IMG/VR virus record: IMGVR_UViG_3300010367_000050
Location: 1-64,000 of that record
From: a virus
DNA: 64,000 nt
Reading direction: 5' to 3' (one strand)
Of this stretch, positions 52,411-61,208 are shown piece by piece. A model generated the notes under the pieces. It worked only from the letters and a program-made list of their open reading frames with translations, had not been told where the DNA came from and ran no database searches. Position 1 is the first letter of the stretch; the number at the start of each line of letters is the position of its first letter. Both the position numbers and the translations under genes were made by a program.

Positions 52411-52984
52411 GGTCACCCCCATTCCAATCTCTTGGATAAACAAGAAGGCCAAGAAGACCTTGATAAAGATGTATGGCAAGCAGAGACTCATGATACAAGC
52501 GTTGCCCAACATCGTGAGTCCTGATGACTTCCCCCACCAGGCCTGTTTCGATGTGGAATTCATGATAGCTCTGCTCAGCCATGGAGCGTGGATAACCAAG
52601 GATTGGAAACCGTACGCCAGGTACACCATAGCACAAAGACTCAAGACCAACAAAGAGGCAATATTCGTTGAACCCTTTGACAAGATAGCTGATGACTTCT
52701 TGAACTTCCAGCTATACGGAGGCACATTCCAGGCCGCAGCAGCCCTCCGCAAACAAGCTGTTGCTACCATGAAATCTGGCGGAAGGACAGCAAGACAAAT
52801 GGCTGCGGCCAAGTTGATACTGAGTACCATGGATGAGATACAATTCAACACGTTGGTCCAACCCTTTCACTGGATACGACTGGCTAAGGCTGTGGAAGAA
52901 CAGTGCCCTGTCTATTCGCTAGCAGCCTACGCCATAGAGAAGCACAAACAGAAGTTGACGCTTGTAAGGCTGTTACAGTCCTAG
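52403..52984 (+). CDS. hypothetical protein, 193 aa
   Basis: Basic Lys-rich start (WINKKAKKTLIKMYGKQRLM), then helical with FMIALLSHGAWIT and AALRKQAVATM. No family recognised. It ends convergently with the sigma-like gene: a CTAG at 52981-52984 supplies both stop codons. Confidence 0.6.
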   Translation: MAKVTPIPISWINKKAKKTLIKMYGKQRLMIQALPNIVSPDDFPHQACFDVEFMIALLSHGAWITKDWKPYARYTIAQRLKTNKEAIFVEPFDKIADDFLNFQLYGGTFQAAAALRKQAVATMKSGGRTARQMAAAKLILSTMDEIQFNTLVQPFHWIRLAKAVEEQCPVYSLAAYAIEKHKQKLTLVRLLQS

Positions 52985-54324
52985 CCTTCAGCCATCAACA
53001 TCTCTTGTCTCTTGGTCATGACAACCTTTTGAGCTTGTAACAGACTCTTGGTCTCAAACGAGAGCCGTTGCTGTATATCTGTCAATACCACAAGATTCCT
53101 GCTGGTGTTGAACTTGCCAAAGGGCTGCTTGATGTCAGATAGGAACGCAGATACAGTAGCCTTAGCAGCTGATTCTGTGCCTCCGAACCTATCCTTCACC
53201 TGCTTGACCAAGTCATTCCGGGTGCACTTACCTGTAACAATCAGCGTGTAAATCAAGCTGTTTCTACAGCCCAATTGAAAACCCATGCTATCTGTGTTTC
53301 CAAGACGACGCCGGGGTGGAGTTTTGCGTTCTCCAAAGGATGGAATGGGTTTCTTCTTGATCTTCTGAGACTCTGCGCTCTCGTATCCAGGTATTTGATC
53401 CAAGCTAATGCGTTTGGACACAAGCTCCCTGTACTCATGGTCTGTATGAAGCTTGTGTAGGCAGGTCTTATACACTGCCTTGATACCTTCAGGACTAATG
53501 TTGTGTTTCTTGGACAAGGTTGGGCCACAAGTCCAATCTCGGGACAACGCCTTGAGTATCTCCAAGTCCCTGTCGATGGCATCAATCTGATCCACAGACG
53601 GCACAGTAAAGGTCAGTCCACCAAAGAAGTGTATGAGTCTTTCAAATGCCCGTTCTCCAAGCAGTCCACGTAACTCTGGAATCATGGAATGCTTGAACCT
53701 GTTGGAGAACATCTTGTCGTCCCTGACTGGCTTCACTCCCTTGGAGTACTCCGTGCGGAGAGTCACCAACACATGGTCTAACAGGAATCTGGCGTGCTTT
53801 GGGTTGACGTCGAAGCCCTGGACCACGGTTTTCAATACTCGTGTGCGGTTACTCTCGAAATCATTGGAACTAAGAACGCCGAATACATATTTTGCAGCCT
53901 CCTCTGCACCCGGTTCGGTTCTCAGCTTCTTCAAGGTTTTGTCACTAAGTTCCAGCTGAGGTATCTCATGGATGTTAGCCTTGGAGGGTTGGGCTATGGC
54001 GTCGAACTCGTACTCATCAGGGGTCCGCTTGTGATCCAGAGGTCTCAGTTTAGCCTCATACCACAGAGCCCTCTTGATGACTTGAGTGGCATATACGAAC
54101 AGGTTACCCTGATTGGGATTGAATTGATCGATAATGTCTCCACACTTGATCAGTGCGATCTGTACCAAGTCATCTTCTGACTGGTTACGCTGGTCATACA
54201 CAACATTGTTGCGTGCTATGTTTTGTATGAGTGGGACAAAATGAGGCAGAATAGCCTCTTTCCGCATGCCAATTCCAATCATGCGGGAGACCTTATGTGT
54301 ATCAAATACGTCAGGATGCTTCAT
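52981..54324 (-). CDS. second sigma-70-like factor with extra C-terminal domain
   Basis: 447 aa. N-terminal sigma region 2: QSEDDLVQIALIKCGDIIDQF, NLFVYATQVIKRALWYEAK. Middle: HTH-like TLSKKHNISPEGIKAVYKTCL, the region 4 place. The C-terminal ~70 residues (LIYTLIVTGKCTRNDLVKQV, TVSAFLSDIKQPFGKFNTSR) resemble the protein at 62801. Likely directs late transcription. The core sigma function is a family inference. Confidence 0.75.
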   Translation of the reverse strand: MKHPDVFDTHKVSRMIGIGMRKEAILPHFVPLIQNIARNNVVYDQRNQSEDDLVQIALIKCGDIIDQFNPNQGNLFVYATQVIKRALWYEAKLRPLDHKRTPDEYEFDAIAQPSKANIHEIPQLELSDKTLKKLRTEPGAEEAAKYVFGVLSSNDFESNRTRVLKTVVQGFDVNPKHARFLLDHVLVTLRTEYSKGVKPVRDDKMFSNRFKHSMIPELRGLLGERAFERLIHFFGGLTFTVPSVDQIDAIDRDLEILKALSRDWTCGPTLSKKHNISPEGIKAVYKTCLHKLHTDHEYRELVSKRISLDQIPGYESAESQKIKKKPIPSFGERKTPPRRRLGNTDSMGFQLGCRNSLIYTLIVTGKCTRNDLVKQVKDRFGGTESAAKATVSAFLSDIKQPFGKFNTSRNLVVLTDIQQRLSFETKSLLQAQKVVMTKRQEMLMAEG

Positions 54325-54330
54325 GATCGG

Positions 54331-54747
54331 CTACCTCTTCTCAGACGGAACAACCGTGGGATTGCTCGACAAGGCATCCAACTTCTCTTTGGCCCTTGTT
54401 CTGAGTGTGTCGTTCAGCTTCTCTGACTTCTTGAAATGCAGGATAACGCTGGGTTTGCTCAAGTATCGAACGCCCTGCGTGCGGTTGAACCGCATCCTGG
54501 GGGCCAACTCACGAGCCTCAAACTTTCCAAGACCTTTGAGTTGTACGCTGTAGCCCTCAGCAAGAGCGTCAATCATACCCTCAATCAAAAGACGGGTGGC
54601 TCTGGACATGGCTACTGATGACACGCCATACCGCTTCGATACCCAACGGGCAAACTGAATGTTAGAGAGGGTGACTTTTCCAGGAAGGATTCGTGTTACA
54701 GGCTTATACGGATCTGGCACAGGGATTCTCCAATCACCACTAAGCAT
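54331..54747 (-). CDS. HU/IHF-like DNA-binding protein
   Basis: 138 aa. The DNABII pattern is visible: ATRLLIEGMIDALAEGYSVQL, KGLGKFEARE, then PSVILHFKKSEKLNDTL, with an N-terminal extension of ~35 residues and a Pro-containing tail. Likely bends and compacts phage DNA or helps transcription and replication. In operon with the sigma-like gene. Confidence 0.7.
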   Translation of the reverse strand: MLSGDWRIPVPDPYKPVTRILPGKVTLSNIQFARWVSKRYGVSSVAMSRATRLLIEGMIDALAEGYSVQLKGLGKFEARELAPRMRFNRTQGVRYLSKPSVILHFKKSEKLNDTLRTRAKEKLDALSSNPTVVPSEKR

Positions 54748-54828
54748 AGCCGTACTTGCTGAGCGAGTAAATGGAAAAATCCCCTAGCCTACTGGGTTAT
54801 GATAAATTGAGTGGGACGAAGAAACCGC

Positions 54829-55395
54829 TCAATTGAGACGGATGCGTTTTACAACAGAGGCGTCACAGTTTTCAATAAACGACTGTAATTGGAACATATG
54901 AAGCGTATGGTCCACAGTTGACCGATGAAAGGTCAGACTGATCCTGCGAGCCTTCTTGATATCTGTGAACTTATTCAACAACTTGAATGTGCGCTCGTCG
55001 ATGGCAACCAACGTCTGCTTGCGGTTCTCTTTGAACACAAGCAAGGGCAACTTGCCTACTGATTTGGCGTCGTCTTCACACTGTTTCCACCAGTCATACA
55101 CCGGCGATTTGCCGTACAAGCACTGATACAGTTCAACGCAAGCATAAGTCTTGCACTCCACAGAGAAAGGAAACCTGGCATCTGGCGGAGCTACAATATC
55201 ACCGTGGAAGTCTCTCGTGGCATCGCTGGCCTTACTGAACCTGGATTGGCCTTGTTTGCCCCAGGCTCCAGATCCAGGTGTACGTCTGAATGTGCATCCA
55301 AACCAAGCTCCAAGGCTCTTGGCTACAACGCGCTCAAATTCTTTCCAATCTTTTGCCACGTCTGTTTGTTCTCCTGTCAACCCTAATAACGTCAC
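54829..55395 (-). CDS. PD-(D/E)XK nuclease-like protein
   Basis: 188 aa. FERVVAKSLGAWFGCTFRRTPGSGAWG leads to DFHGDIVAPPD and FSVECKTYA, giving a D...ExK centre as in Holliday-junction-resolvase-like and restriction-type nucleases. The RRTPGSGA motif is often seen in phage resolvase-like proteins. First gene of the minus unit, divergent from the deaminase gene. The substrate is unknown. Confidence 0.7.
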   Translation of the reverse strand: MTLLGLTGEQTDVAKDWKEFERVVAKSLGAWFGCTFRRTPGSGAWGKQGQSRFSKASDATRDFHGDIVAPPDARFPFSVECKTYACVELYQCLYGKSPVYDWWKQCEDDAKSVGKLPLLVFKENRKQTLVAIDERTFKLLNKFTDIKKARRISLTFHRSTVDHTLHMFQLQSFIENCDASVVKRIRLN

Positions 55396-55481
55396 AATCT
55401 CCTTAGAAGTTCTCAGAATGGAGATAAACTCAAAGCTTTCCTTGAATTATAACGTCCGATACTCTAATAGCCGGAGGTAAC
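55396..55481. promoter_or_regulatory. divergent promoter region
   Basis: 86 bases between the nuclease gene (minus) and deaminase gene (plus). The plus strand has AACGTCCGATA (55451-55461), 20 bases before the ATG, and TTGAAT upstream. It matches the minus-strand elements found near other control regions. GGAGG lies at 55472-55476. Confidence 0.6.
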
Positions 55482-56045
55482 ATGAATGCTGACGAAATGA
55501 AAGCTCTGCGTAATGCTCGCAGAGAGAAGTGGGACATGAGGTTTCTCCAGATGGCCTGTATGCTAGGCAAATGGAGCAAAGACCGCAGTGATCGCACTCC
55601 TGGGGTTGGGTCCGTTATTGTCGACCGATCTACTCTGCGAGTTGTGTCTGTTGGGTACAACGGGTTTCCGGCAGGGATCAACGATGATATAGCCGGACGG
55701 CACGAGCGTCCAGAGAAATACCAGTGGACCGTTCACGCTGAAGCCAACGCTATTGCCGGAGCAGCACAACTTGGAATTCGCCTGGCTGGAACCTCACTCT
55801 ACAGTACACAAATCCCATGCTCAGGTTGTATGGCTCTGCTTATTCAAGCGGGTATTCAATTTGCCATATTTCCCAATTTCACTGATCTTCCGGAGAAATG
55901 GTTACAAGACTGTGCTATTTCTATACAAATGGCCCAAGAGGCAGGAGTGATAACAAGAATCTATGAGTCAATCGCGCCAATATCTATTGAGCATCGTCGC
56001 CCAACTTCCGGAACACTTCAGAAAGCTTTGTCGTCACGTAGTTGA
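55482..56045 (+). CDS. deoxycytidylate deaminase
   Basis: Converts dCMP to dUMP. Zinc site: VHAEANAI (His, Glu) and STQIPCSGC (two Cys). VGYNGFPAGIND is the dCMP-specific loop. 187 aa. GGAGG TAAC ATG at the start. dUMP would be used by the thymidylate-synthase-family enzyme at 8562, linking this to base modification. Confidence 0.9.
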   Translation: MNADEMKALRNARREKWDMRFLQMACMLGKWSKDRSDRTPGVGSVIVDRSTLRVVSVGYNGFPAGINDDIAGRHERPEKYQWTVHAEANAIAGAAQLGIRLAGTSLYSTQIPCSGCMALLIQAGIQFAIFPNFTDLPEKWLQDCAISIQMAQEAGVITRIYESIAPISIEHRRPTSGTLQKALSSRS

Positions 56046-56484
56046 TAACAGTGAGTTCCAACTTGTTGCCGCTTCCAGAACACAACATCACAACTATGTC
56101 GGGGGCTTGGAAGAGCACACCGCAGAAGTGCTCCAATTTGGAGTGAAACAGATAGGCGTTGATCCCGTATTTGTTGTGGCTGCAATCTGGCACGACTTCG
56201 CCAAGATTTTTGAATACGAGTTCATAACAGCCGACGAGACAAGTGCTGACCTTGTTGTTGTTTCCAAACCTTACAGAGACCTTATAGGACACATTGTGGG
56301 CAGCTACACAGAATTCGTACAAGTAGCTCAGTCCTTCGGCTACCCTGATTCGTTCATAGCCAGCGTTGGTCACTGTATATTGGCTCACCACGGCAGAAAA
56401 GAATGGGGTTCTCCAGTAGAACCCAGAACTCCAGAAGCCTGGATGCTACACTCTTGCGACATGATGTCTGCGCAGCGCAAGTAA
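55963..56484 (+). CDS. HD-domain phosphohydrolase (YhaM-like)
   Basis: 173 aa. Pattern HHNYVGGLEEHTAEVL, AAIWHDFAKI, VGHCILAHHGRKEWG and SCDMMSAQ is the HD arrangement of YhaM-type 3'-5' exoribonucleases and related hydrolases, without an OB domain. It overlaps the deaminase gene by 83 bases; a TTG start at 55987 would shorten that, but no better ribosome site is seen. Substrate unknown. Confidence 0.7.
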   Translation: MSQSRQYLLSIVAQLPEHFRKLCRHVVDNSEFQLVAASRTQHHNYVGGLEEHTAEVLQFGVKQIGVDPVFVVAAIWHDFAKIFEYEFITADETSADLVVVSKPYRDLIGHIVGSYTEFVQVAQSFGYPDSFIASVGHCILAHHGRKEWGSPVEPRTPEAWMLHSCDMMSAQRK

Positions 56485-56528
56485 ACCTTTTAGACTTCAC
56501 AACCGTTACAGTACTACAGGAGAATTTC

Positions 56529-56912
56529 ATGAAATTCGCGTCATGCGCTATGTTCCTATTGTTAGCTGTGTCGTCCATCGCTCAAACTCCGACTGCCAAA
56601 CCGAGCCCCAAAACGCCAAATACACAGACTGCTTCAACTCAATCTGTCGATGGCCAAGATCGAGCTCAGCTGCTTCAGCAAGCTTCAGCCATGTACCGCG
56701 AGAATGTGATGCTGAAGATGAAGCTCAACAAAGAACGCCTCTTGCGCCTTCAAGAGCAAGCTCTGCCGCTACAACAAGAGCGCCAGGAAATGATTCAGGA
56801 ACTCAACCAGTCCAACCCCGGTTATCACTGGGATGAAGGCTCGGAGTCTATGGTGAAGAACCCCGAACCCGAAAAGCCTGCTCCGGCTCCCGCGCCGCCT
56901 GCCACGAAATAA
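56529..56912 (+). CDS. secreted coiled-coil protein
   Basis: Start ATG 56529 (CAGGAG six bases upstream), not the longer frame from 56403. Sec signal MKFASCAMFLLLAVSSIAQ, then Pro/Thr-rich linker and Gln/Leu-rich coiled coil, Pro-rich end. Periplasmic after cleavage. 127 aa. No family recognised. Confidence 0.65.
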   Translation: MKFASCAMFLLLAVSSIAQTPTAKPSPKTPNTQTASTQSVDGQDRAQLLQQASAMYRENVMLKMKLNKERLLRLQEQALPLQQERQEMIQELNQSNPGYHWDEGSESMVKNPEPEKPAPAPAPPATK

Positions 56913-57007
56913 CGATTCTTCTCTCATTGTTACGGGGTGCCATGGTTTCCGGAAGGGGAACGGGCACCCCGAATCCTTTTAGCAATTCTCAGCGCAACGG
57001 AGCGATA

Positions 57008-57433
57008 ATGCACAGAGTACCCTTCACCAAGCACCATGTTAGGCTCTTTCTGGATGCCAAACTAACAGAATTGAGCACTAAGAAAGCCAGACTTGGACTA
57101 GTGATTGATCTATCCAACAATGAGCACATTCAAACTGAGATTGATCGTACCCAAGCTCAAATAGCTGTTTTGGAGTCCGTCAGGGGAGCCATTGTGGGTC
57201 CCAGAACCTCCCTCAAGCCTTTGAACACAAGACTTTGCCGGTTCACCCGAGACGGCAGCACCTGTGGGCGACCTATCGCACCTCACAACAAGACTGGAAT
57301 CTGCACCTACTGTTGGAAGCGTAACTCTGAAGGTGTAAATAACCTGTTGGCTTCCGAAGGGTGGGACAGAGAAGATCCAAGTACACACTATAAAGACAAG
57401 AGCTTACTGGGTCTTCCGTCTCGCCTACAATAA
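57008..57433 (+). CDS. zinc-ribbon protein, unknown
   Basis: Start ATG 57008 with GGAG five bases upstream. 141 aa. N-terminal helical part, then CRFTRDGSTCGRP and GICTYCWKR form a four-Cys ribbon. Nucleic-acid binding is likely. Function unknown. Confidence 0.65.
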   Translation: MHRVPFTKHHVRLFLDAKLTELSTKKARLGLVIDLSNNEHIQTEIDRTQAQIAVLESVRGAIVGPRTSLKPLNTRLCRFTRDGSTCGRPIAPHNKTGICTYCWKRNSEGVNNLLASEGWDREDPSTHYKDKSLLGLPSRLQ

Positions 57434-57437
57434 TAGC

Positions 57438-57731
57438 ATGAACCGGCCTCCAGTACAAGTAACCTTTGGCAAGATAAACCACATCGATGAGGCTGATAAG
57501 CACCCTGACGAGCAGTTCCAACATGCGCTGGACTGGGCCACCGGAGACAACACTCCAGGCATGTGGCGGAAAGACGAATTCAAGCCAGAAAGCGACTGTG
57601 GACTGTGGTACATAGTCAAGTTTTCGTTCCTCGTTTACATCATCGGGTGTGGTACAGCCCTGAATGAAGTGCTAAACGACATTACGGCCAAGTACGGGCC
57701 TGTGAGAGAATGGATTCAATTAGGAGATTGA
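57438..57731 (+). CDS. hypothetical protein, 97 aa
   Basis: No family recognised; contains a hydrophobic WYIVKFSFLVYIIGCGTAL that could be a membrane helix. Starts two bases after the previous stop region and ends one base before the next ATG, so it is in the operon. Confidence 0.6.
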   Translation: MNRPPVQVTFGKINHIDEADKHPDEQFQHALDWATGDNTPGMWRKDEFKPESDCGLWYIVKFSFLVYIIGCGTALNEVLNDITAKYGPVREWIQLGD

Positions 57732-57995
57732 ATGGACAGTATTGAACTCGACAAACAAAAGATCATCGACGGGCTGCGTATACAGGAAACCCCTGTATCG
57801 GCCAGCAATACAGACTGCGCGCATCCCGAAATTCAACCAAGGTTCGTGAGCCATATGTTCGATGGACCTACTGTTGTACTGATGGGCTACACCTGTCTCA
57901 AATGCAAACATACCTTTGACGTTTGCCACGCTTGCACGGCTACCATTGGGCTCCCGGCTTTCCATGTTGGAGGCGACAAATGGCACAACAGCTAA
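57732..57995 (+). CDS. Cys/His-rich small protein
   Basis: 87 aa. C-terminal half YTCLKCKHTFDVCHACTAT suggests zinc binding, with an earlier CAHPEIQP. Its end overlaps the NUDIX gene start by 16 bases. Function unknown. Confidence 0.6.
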   Translation: MDSIELDKQKIIDGLRIQETPVSASNTDCAHPEIQPRFVSHMFDGPTVVLMGYTCLKCKHTFDVCHACTATIGLPAFHVGGDKWHNS

Positions 57996-58423
57996 TCTCG
58001 TATGTAACAGGATTCATGGTGTGCTGTGGAAAGGTCTTGCTTATCAATAAGGTACGACCAGTTTGGCAAGAAGGACTGGCAAATGGGGTGGGCGGTAAGA
58101 TCGAACCAAATGAAACCCCGTTACAAGCCATGATAAGAGAATTCCAAGAAGAAACAGGGTATCATCAACCTGTTTGGGAAGAGTTCTGCGAACTCAGCGA
58201 CGGGGCAAATTTCAAAGTTCACTTTTTCGTTTGTGTATTGCCGTTTCAACCCAAGGTAAGATCAGTCACTGACGAGACAGTATTCTGGGTTGACCACAGT
58301 CCATTTCCTCCCGGTACATTTGTAATTCCTAATCTGAGATGGTTACTGCCCATGGCGTTCAATAGACTAGACGCAAGGCACACTATCGAGAAATTCACTG
58401 TCCTAGAACAAGTGCGAAGGTAA
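57980..58423 (+). CDS. NUDIX hydrolase
   Basis: Start ATG 57980 (GGAGGCGACAA before it). 147 aa. The NUDIX box is complete: GGKIEPNETPLQAMIREFQE then ETGY. Hydrolyses nucleoside diphosphate-linked compounds, perhaps modified dNTPs or caps. In this phage it might clean the nucleotide pool; that is inference. Confidence 0.85.
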   Translation: MAQQLISYVTGFMVCCGKVLLINKVRPVWQEGLANGVGGKIEPNETPLQAMIREFQEETGYHQPVWEEFCELSDGANFKVHFFVCVLPFQPKVRSVTDETVFWVDHSPFPPGTFVIPNLRWLLPMAFNRLDARHTIEKFTVLEQVRR

Positions 58424-58425
58424 CT

Positions 58426-58656
58426 ATGCGTCCTGACCTGGAGATCGTCAACGGCAGACCGAAACAGCGCAAGCTTACACCAAAACAGAAATACATCAAC
58501 AAATATCGTGAAGAGGCTCTGAAGGAACTCAAATGCCACATACATGTTACTGGCAGTAACTCTGACGTGGTAGCTTGTGTCAGAGCCGTGATGAGGTTTA
58601 CAGAGACTATGTGGCCGGGCGTTTGGAGTGAGGATGATCGTTTATCGCAAGACTGA
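58426..58656 (+). CDS. small basic hypothetical protein, 76 aa
   Basis: Basic N-terminus (NGRPKQRKLTPKQKYINKYRE) and helical body. No family recognised. Overlaps the next gene start. Confidence 0.55.
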   Translation: MRPDLEIVNGRPKQRKLTPKQKYINKYREEALKELKCHIHVTGSNSDVVACVRAVMRFTETMWPGVWSEDDRLSQD

Positions 58657-59096
58657 CGTTGGGAAGATAGTGTTTCATGGATCGTCTTCTGTGTTTGATG
58701 AATCCATAGCGCAAGGCTGGAAGGGCACAGTTCATGTAACTGATGTACCCCGTCTTGCGGTTATGGAGGCTGTATGGAAGTGCTCTGGAGATGGGTCGCA
58801 TATAGATGACTCTCTCAAGAAAGTACACGTTGGTGGGCGTCCTACTCTCTACATGCTTGTTGTCAATCCACGCAAACTACGTTGGGATGACGCATGGTGT
58901 AAAGAAGACGGACCCCCACTTTTGCTGGTCGTTACCGGCTTCTGCCATTTGGGATACAGTAAAGTTAGACCGCGCGTGCTTGAAACAATTGATACAGGAG
59001 TTGTTGGAGAAACGCACGTACCACGACTACAACAAGATTACACTTATCAACGACACCGAAAGTCTGAATCAGATACGTGTGGTCCAAGGAGAATAA
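58634..59096 (+). CDS. frameshifted protein, possible ADP-ribosyltransferase-like
   Basis: ATG 58634 follows GGAG (58625-58628). One frame reads MIVYRKTDVGKIVFHGSSS to about CKEDGPP, then coding continues in the +1 frame (WSLPASAIWDTVKLDRACLK to VVQGE, stop 59094). A C5 run at 58910-58914 is the likely switch point: extra base, sequencing error, or +1 slip. KIVFHGSS and LYMLVVNP recall small ADP-ribosyltransferase folds, but the evidence is thin. Confidence 0.45.
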
Positions 59097-59099
59097 CAC

Positions 59100-60119
59100 A
59101 TGTCGCAAAGCCCCTACGCATCCTGGCTTCCTCCCCTTGCACGCATGACGAAGTCATTCCTGAAACAGAACATTCCTGGTACCAAACGCACCTATGCTGT
59201 GACTTCCAACAAATTCACAGCCCTTGGAAGCGCCGCAATAACCGGACTCAACACTCCCGGTGTTGGCAATGGAGTTGCTATCATAACTGGTCCTGGACCA
59301 TACCAAGGTAAGCAGGCGCGCAGGTTGTCTGTTATGGCTCCAGATGGTCAACAAGCCAATGGAATTGCCTACACTATGTTGGACGCCACTATGGGCCTGC
59401 CACCGTCTGCTACTGTTTCCAATGGCGCACTCATTATCACAGCCGCTGTAGACAGTGTCAACGCCGATGGCTCTGTGAATATGAGAGTTACAGCTACCAA
59501 TGTAAACGCGGTTCAGCTGTACGTTAGCAACAAGCTGATCACACAACAGGACTACAAAGGTTCCCCAATAAATTTCACCATCAACACGCAAGGGAACAAT
59601 AATGTCGGGTTCCAGGGATGGAACGGGAACAACAGCGTACTTGTAAACGTGCAAGTGTCGGTAAACGTCCCTATCCTTCCCGACATCAAGAGCGGAACAA
59701 TCAGAGGCAGTTTCCTTGCAGACAAAATGCCACAAGCGTTCGAGTTCCTTCTGGAACTGCAGATGAACGGGTGGAATGCTCCTGTAAGTGGGCAGATTAG
59801 GCCAACCACGTTCCACGAATGGAAGGATGAAACAACAGAATGGGTAGATGTTGGTATCGACACCGGATTTGTTCCAGGACAGTGGAACACATTCGAGCTT
59901 CATGCCTCATTCGATATGGCCAACCGCAAGTACTACTATGAGTGGTTGTACATCAACGATGTTCCTGTATTCATCGACCGTCACGTGGGGTACAACTACA
60001 CTCCAGCAGTCATGCCTAACAGAGAGCCCAAGAACGGAACTGGAATCTATGTCGCTGTTCAACAGGACTGGGTAGGTGCTGTATGGGTTGCCGATCTGGA
60101 GATTGACATTTACAGCTAA
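59100..60119 (+). CDS. virion-like beta-rich protein, possible lectin domain
   Basis: 339 aa. ATG 59100 follows AAGGAG within the previous gene's end. N-terminal half: Ala/Gly/Thr-rich with TATNVNAVQLYVSN and ITQQDYKG; C-terminal: FVPGQWNTFELHASFDM, YYYEWLYINDVPVF, which resembles ConA-like lectin or PL7-type sandwich strands. Looks structural, yet it lies in the accessory plus unit far from the tail genes. A terminator follows. Confidence 0.6.
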   Translation: MSQSPYASWLPPLARMTKSFLKQNIPGTKRTYAVTSNKFTALGSAAITGLNTPGVGNGVAIITGPGPYQGKQARRLSVMAPDGQQANGIAYTMLDATMGLPPSATVSNGALIITAAVDSVNADGSVNMRVTATNVNAVQLYVSNKLITQQDYKGSPINFTINTQGNNNVGFQGWNGNNSVLVNVQVSVNVPILPDIKSGTIRGSFLADKMPQAFEFLLELQMNGWNAPVSGQIRPTTFHEWKDETTEWVDVGIDTGFVPGQWNTFELHASFDMANRKYYYEWLYINDVPVFIDRHVGYNYTPAVMPNREPKNGTGIYVAVQQDWVGAVWVADLEIDIYS

Positions 60120-60127
60120 CAACTCAG

Positions 60128-60158
60128 GGCTATCCTTGGTAACAATACAGGGATAGCC
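60128..60158 (+). terminator. rho-independent terminator
   Basis: Eight-base stem GGCTATCC/GGATAGCC around a 15-base loop, then TATTCTTTT on the plus strand, directly after the 59100 gene. Confidence 0.7.
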
Positions 60159-60177
60159 TATTCTTTTGGAGGCATAG

Positions 60178-60373
60178 ATGCCTGAAGAATGACATATCAG
60201 GCAGGTGCGACGCGGGACCACATCCGGTTAGTGAAACCACCAGCTGCGTAGACTGTGGCAAGGAACTACACTGGAAAGATGGGAATTGGTGGACATGGGA
60301 TGCAGACTTATTTCCTCACAAGGAGCCACAACACGGAGGAACTCCAAGGAGAGACAATGCCAAAGTGGAATAG
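60178..60373 (+). CDS. small zinc-ribbon protein with +1 frameshift near start
   Basis: GGAGG at 60168-60172 and ATG 60178 start a four-codon frame (MPEE) ending in TGA; skipping one base there gives GAC ATA TCA, continuing as DISGRCDAGPHPVS, then TTSCVDCGKELHWKDG to TAG 60373. The layout resembles RF2-style +1 frameshifting (UGA C), or a one-base insertion. Four Cys/His suggest zinc binding. CTG 60182 would be an alternative start. About 64 aa. Confidence 0.5.
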
Positions 60374-60635
60374 GTACAACCGCAAAGATCACGTCATACA
60401 GTATGCACTGATGACACCCAGGGCTTGGATACAGGGTCAGCCTGACTTCAACAGTAGATGGTGGTCCGGAGACCATAATGGAGCTTCGCATTGTATACTC
60501 ATGAGAGATGATGGAAAGCTCATGGCTGTAACCTGTGATGAAGCTAGGCAGTACGGATGGGAAACAGCCATGATGTATGACTTTGGAAAGAACCCTGTAA
60601 TCGTCAAGCACATGTACGTGAGGATGGTAATATGA
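60357..60635 (+). CDS. hypothetical protein, 92 aa
   Basis: Start ATG 60357 with AAGGAG upstream; the longer frame from 60255 runs over the previous zinc-ribbon gene. Has HVIQYALMTPRAWIQGQPDF and KLMAVTCDEARQYGWE. Trp-rich; no family. Overlap ATGA with next gene. Confidence 0.6.
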   Translation: MPKWNRYNRKDHVIQYALMTPRAWIQGQPDFNSRWWSGDHNGASHCILMRDDGKLMAVTCDEARQYGWETAMMYDFGKNPVIVKHMYVRMVI

Positions 60636-60886
60636 CAATGTGGAACAAGTTCAAGACCAAGCTACGCCTGTGGTGGAACGGCCGTTGCCCAGGGTGTTAC
60701 ATAAATGATGGCGTTATCATGGCGTTGGACTCCAGAGGCAAGTGTATTCGTTGTACCGATGGGAACGGCAACAGCAAGCAAGACCCTGGTGAGGTATCTC
60801 CAATTGTGACTTGGCTTGAAAACGCAAGAACAAATGACGACAAGCCGGGTCCAACTCCACGCCCCAGGAACAAGCAAGGATATTGA
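60632..60886 (+). CDS. small zinc-ribbon protein, 84 aa
   Basis: CPGCYIND and CIRCTDG give a four-Cys ribbon; basic N-terminus (FKTKLRLWWNGR), Pro-rich tail. ATG overlaps the previous TGA (ATGA). Function unknown. Confidence 0.65.
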   Translation: MTMWNKFKTKLRLWWNGRCPGCYINDGVIMALDSRGKCIRCTDGNGNSKQDPGEVSPIVTWLENARTNDDKPGPTPRPRNKQGY

Positions 60887-60983
60887 CGTCTATTGGGCAA
60901 TTTTCCACTAAAAATTTTATTCAACATTACCTCCTGTCTACAAGAAGGAGTTAGTCTATCCCCTAGAGGGAGAGGAGAGTGAG

Positions 60984-61208
60984 ATGACTGTTGTGAGTCC
61001 CAATCCCGTTGTGGTTGTGTCTGTTATGGGCGTTGTATTGTCCAGTCTTGTCCTTTGTGCCCGTGGAATTCATATGGCAGTGACAGATTGGCCCAATACC
61101 CGCCATGTTGTACGGATTGTGTTCATCTTGTTGGTGACACTGTTGTCAGTTTTGTTATTGGATGTGTTTGTCATTTGTTGGCATAGTCTTGTGGGGATAC
61201 AGCAGTGA
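60984..61208 (+). CDS. small membrane protein
   Basis: 74 aa, two membrane segments: VVVVSVMGVVLSSLVLCARG and VFILLVTLLSVLLLDVFVIC. GGAGAGTGAG leads to ATG 60984. First of a chain of small coupled genes. The 97 bases before it include CCCTAGAGGG (60961-60970) and are AT-rich. Confidence 0.65.
   Translation: MTVVSPNPVVVVSVMGVVLSSLVLCARGIHMAVTDWPNTRHVVRIVFILLVTLLSVLLLDVFVICWHSLVGIQQ

Noticed and set aside
52126-52851. Minus-strand 241-codon frame overlapping the two plus genes
   Set aside because: Lies opposite the HTH gene and the gene at 52403, both with good ribosome sites or overlaps.
60228-60638. Minus-strand 136-codon frame
   Set aside because: The plus genes at 60178 and 60357 have ribosome sites and metal-binding Cys; the minus frame does not.
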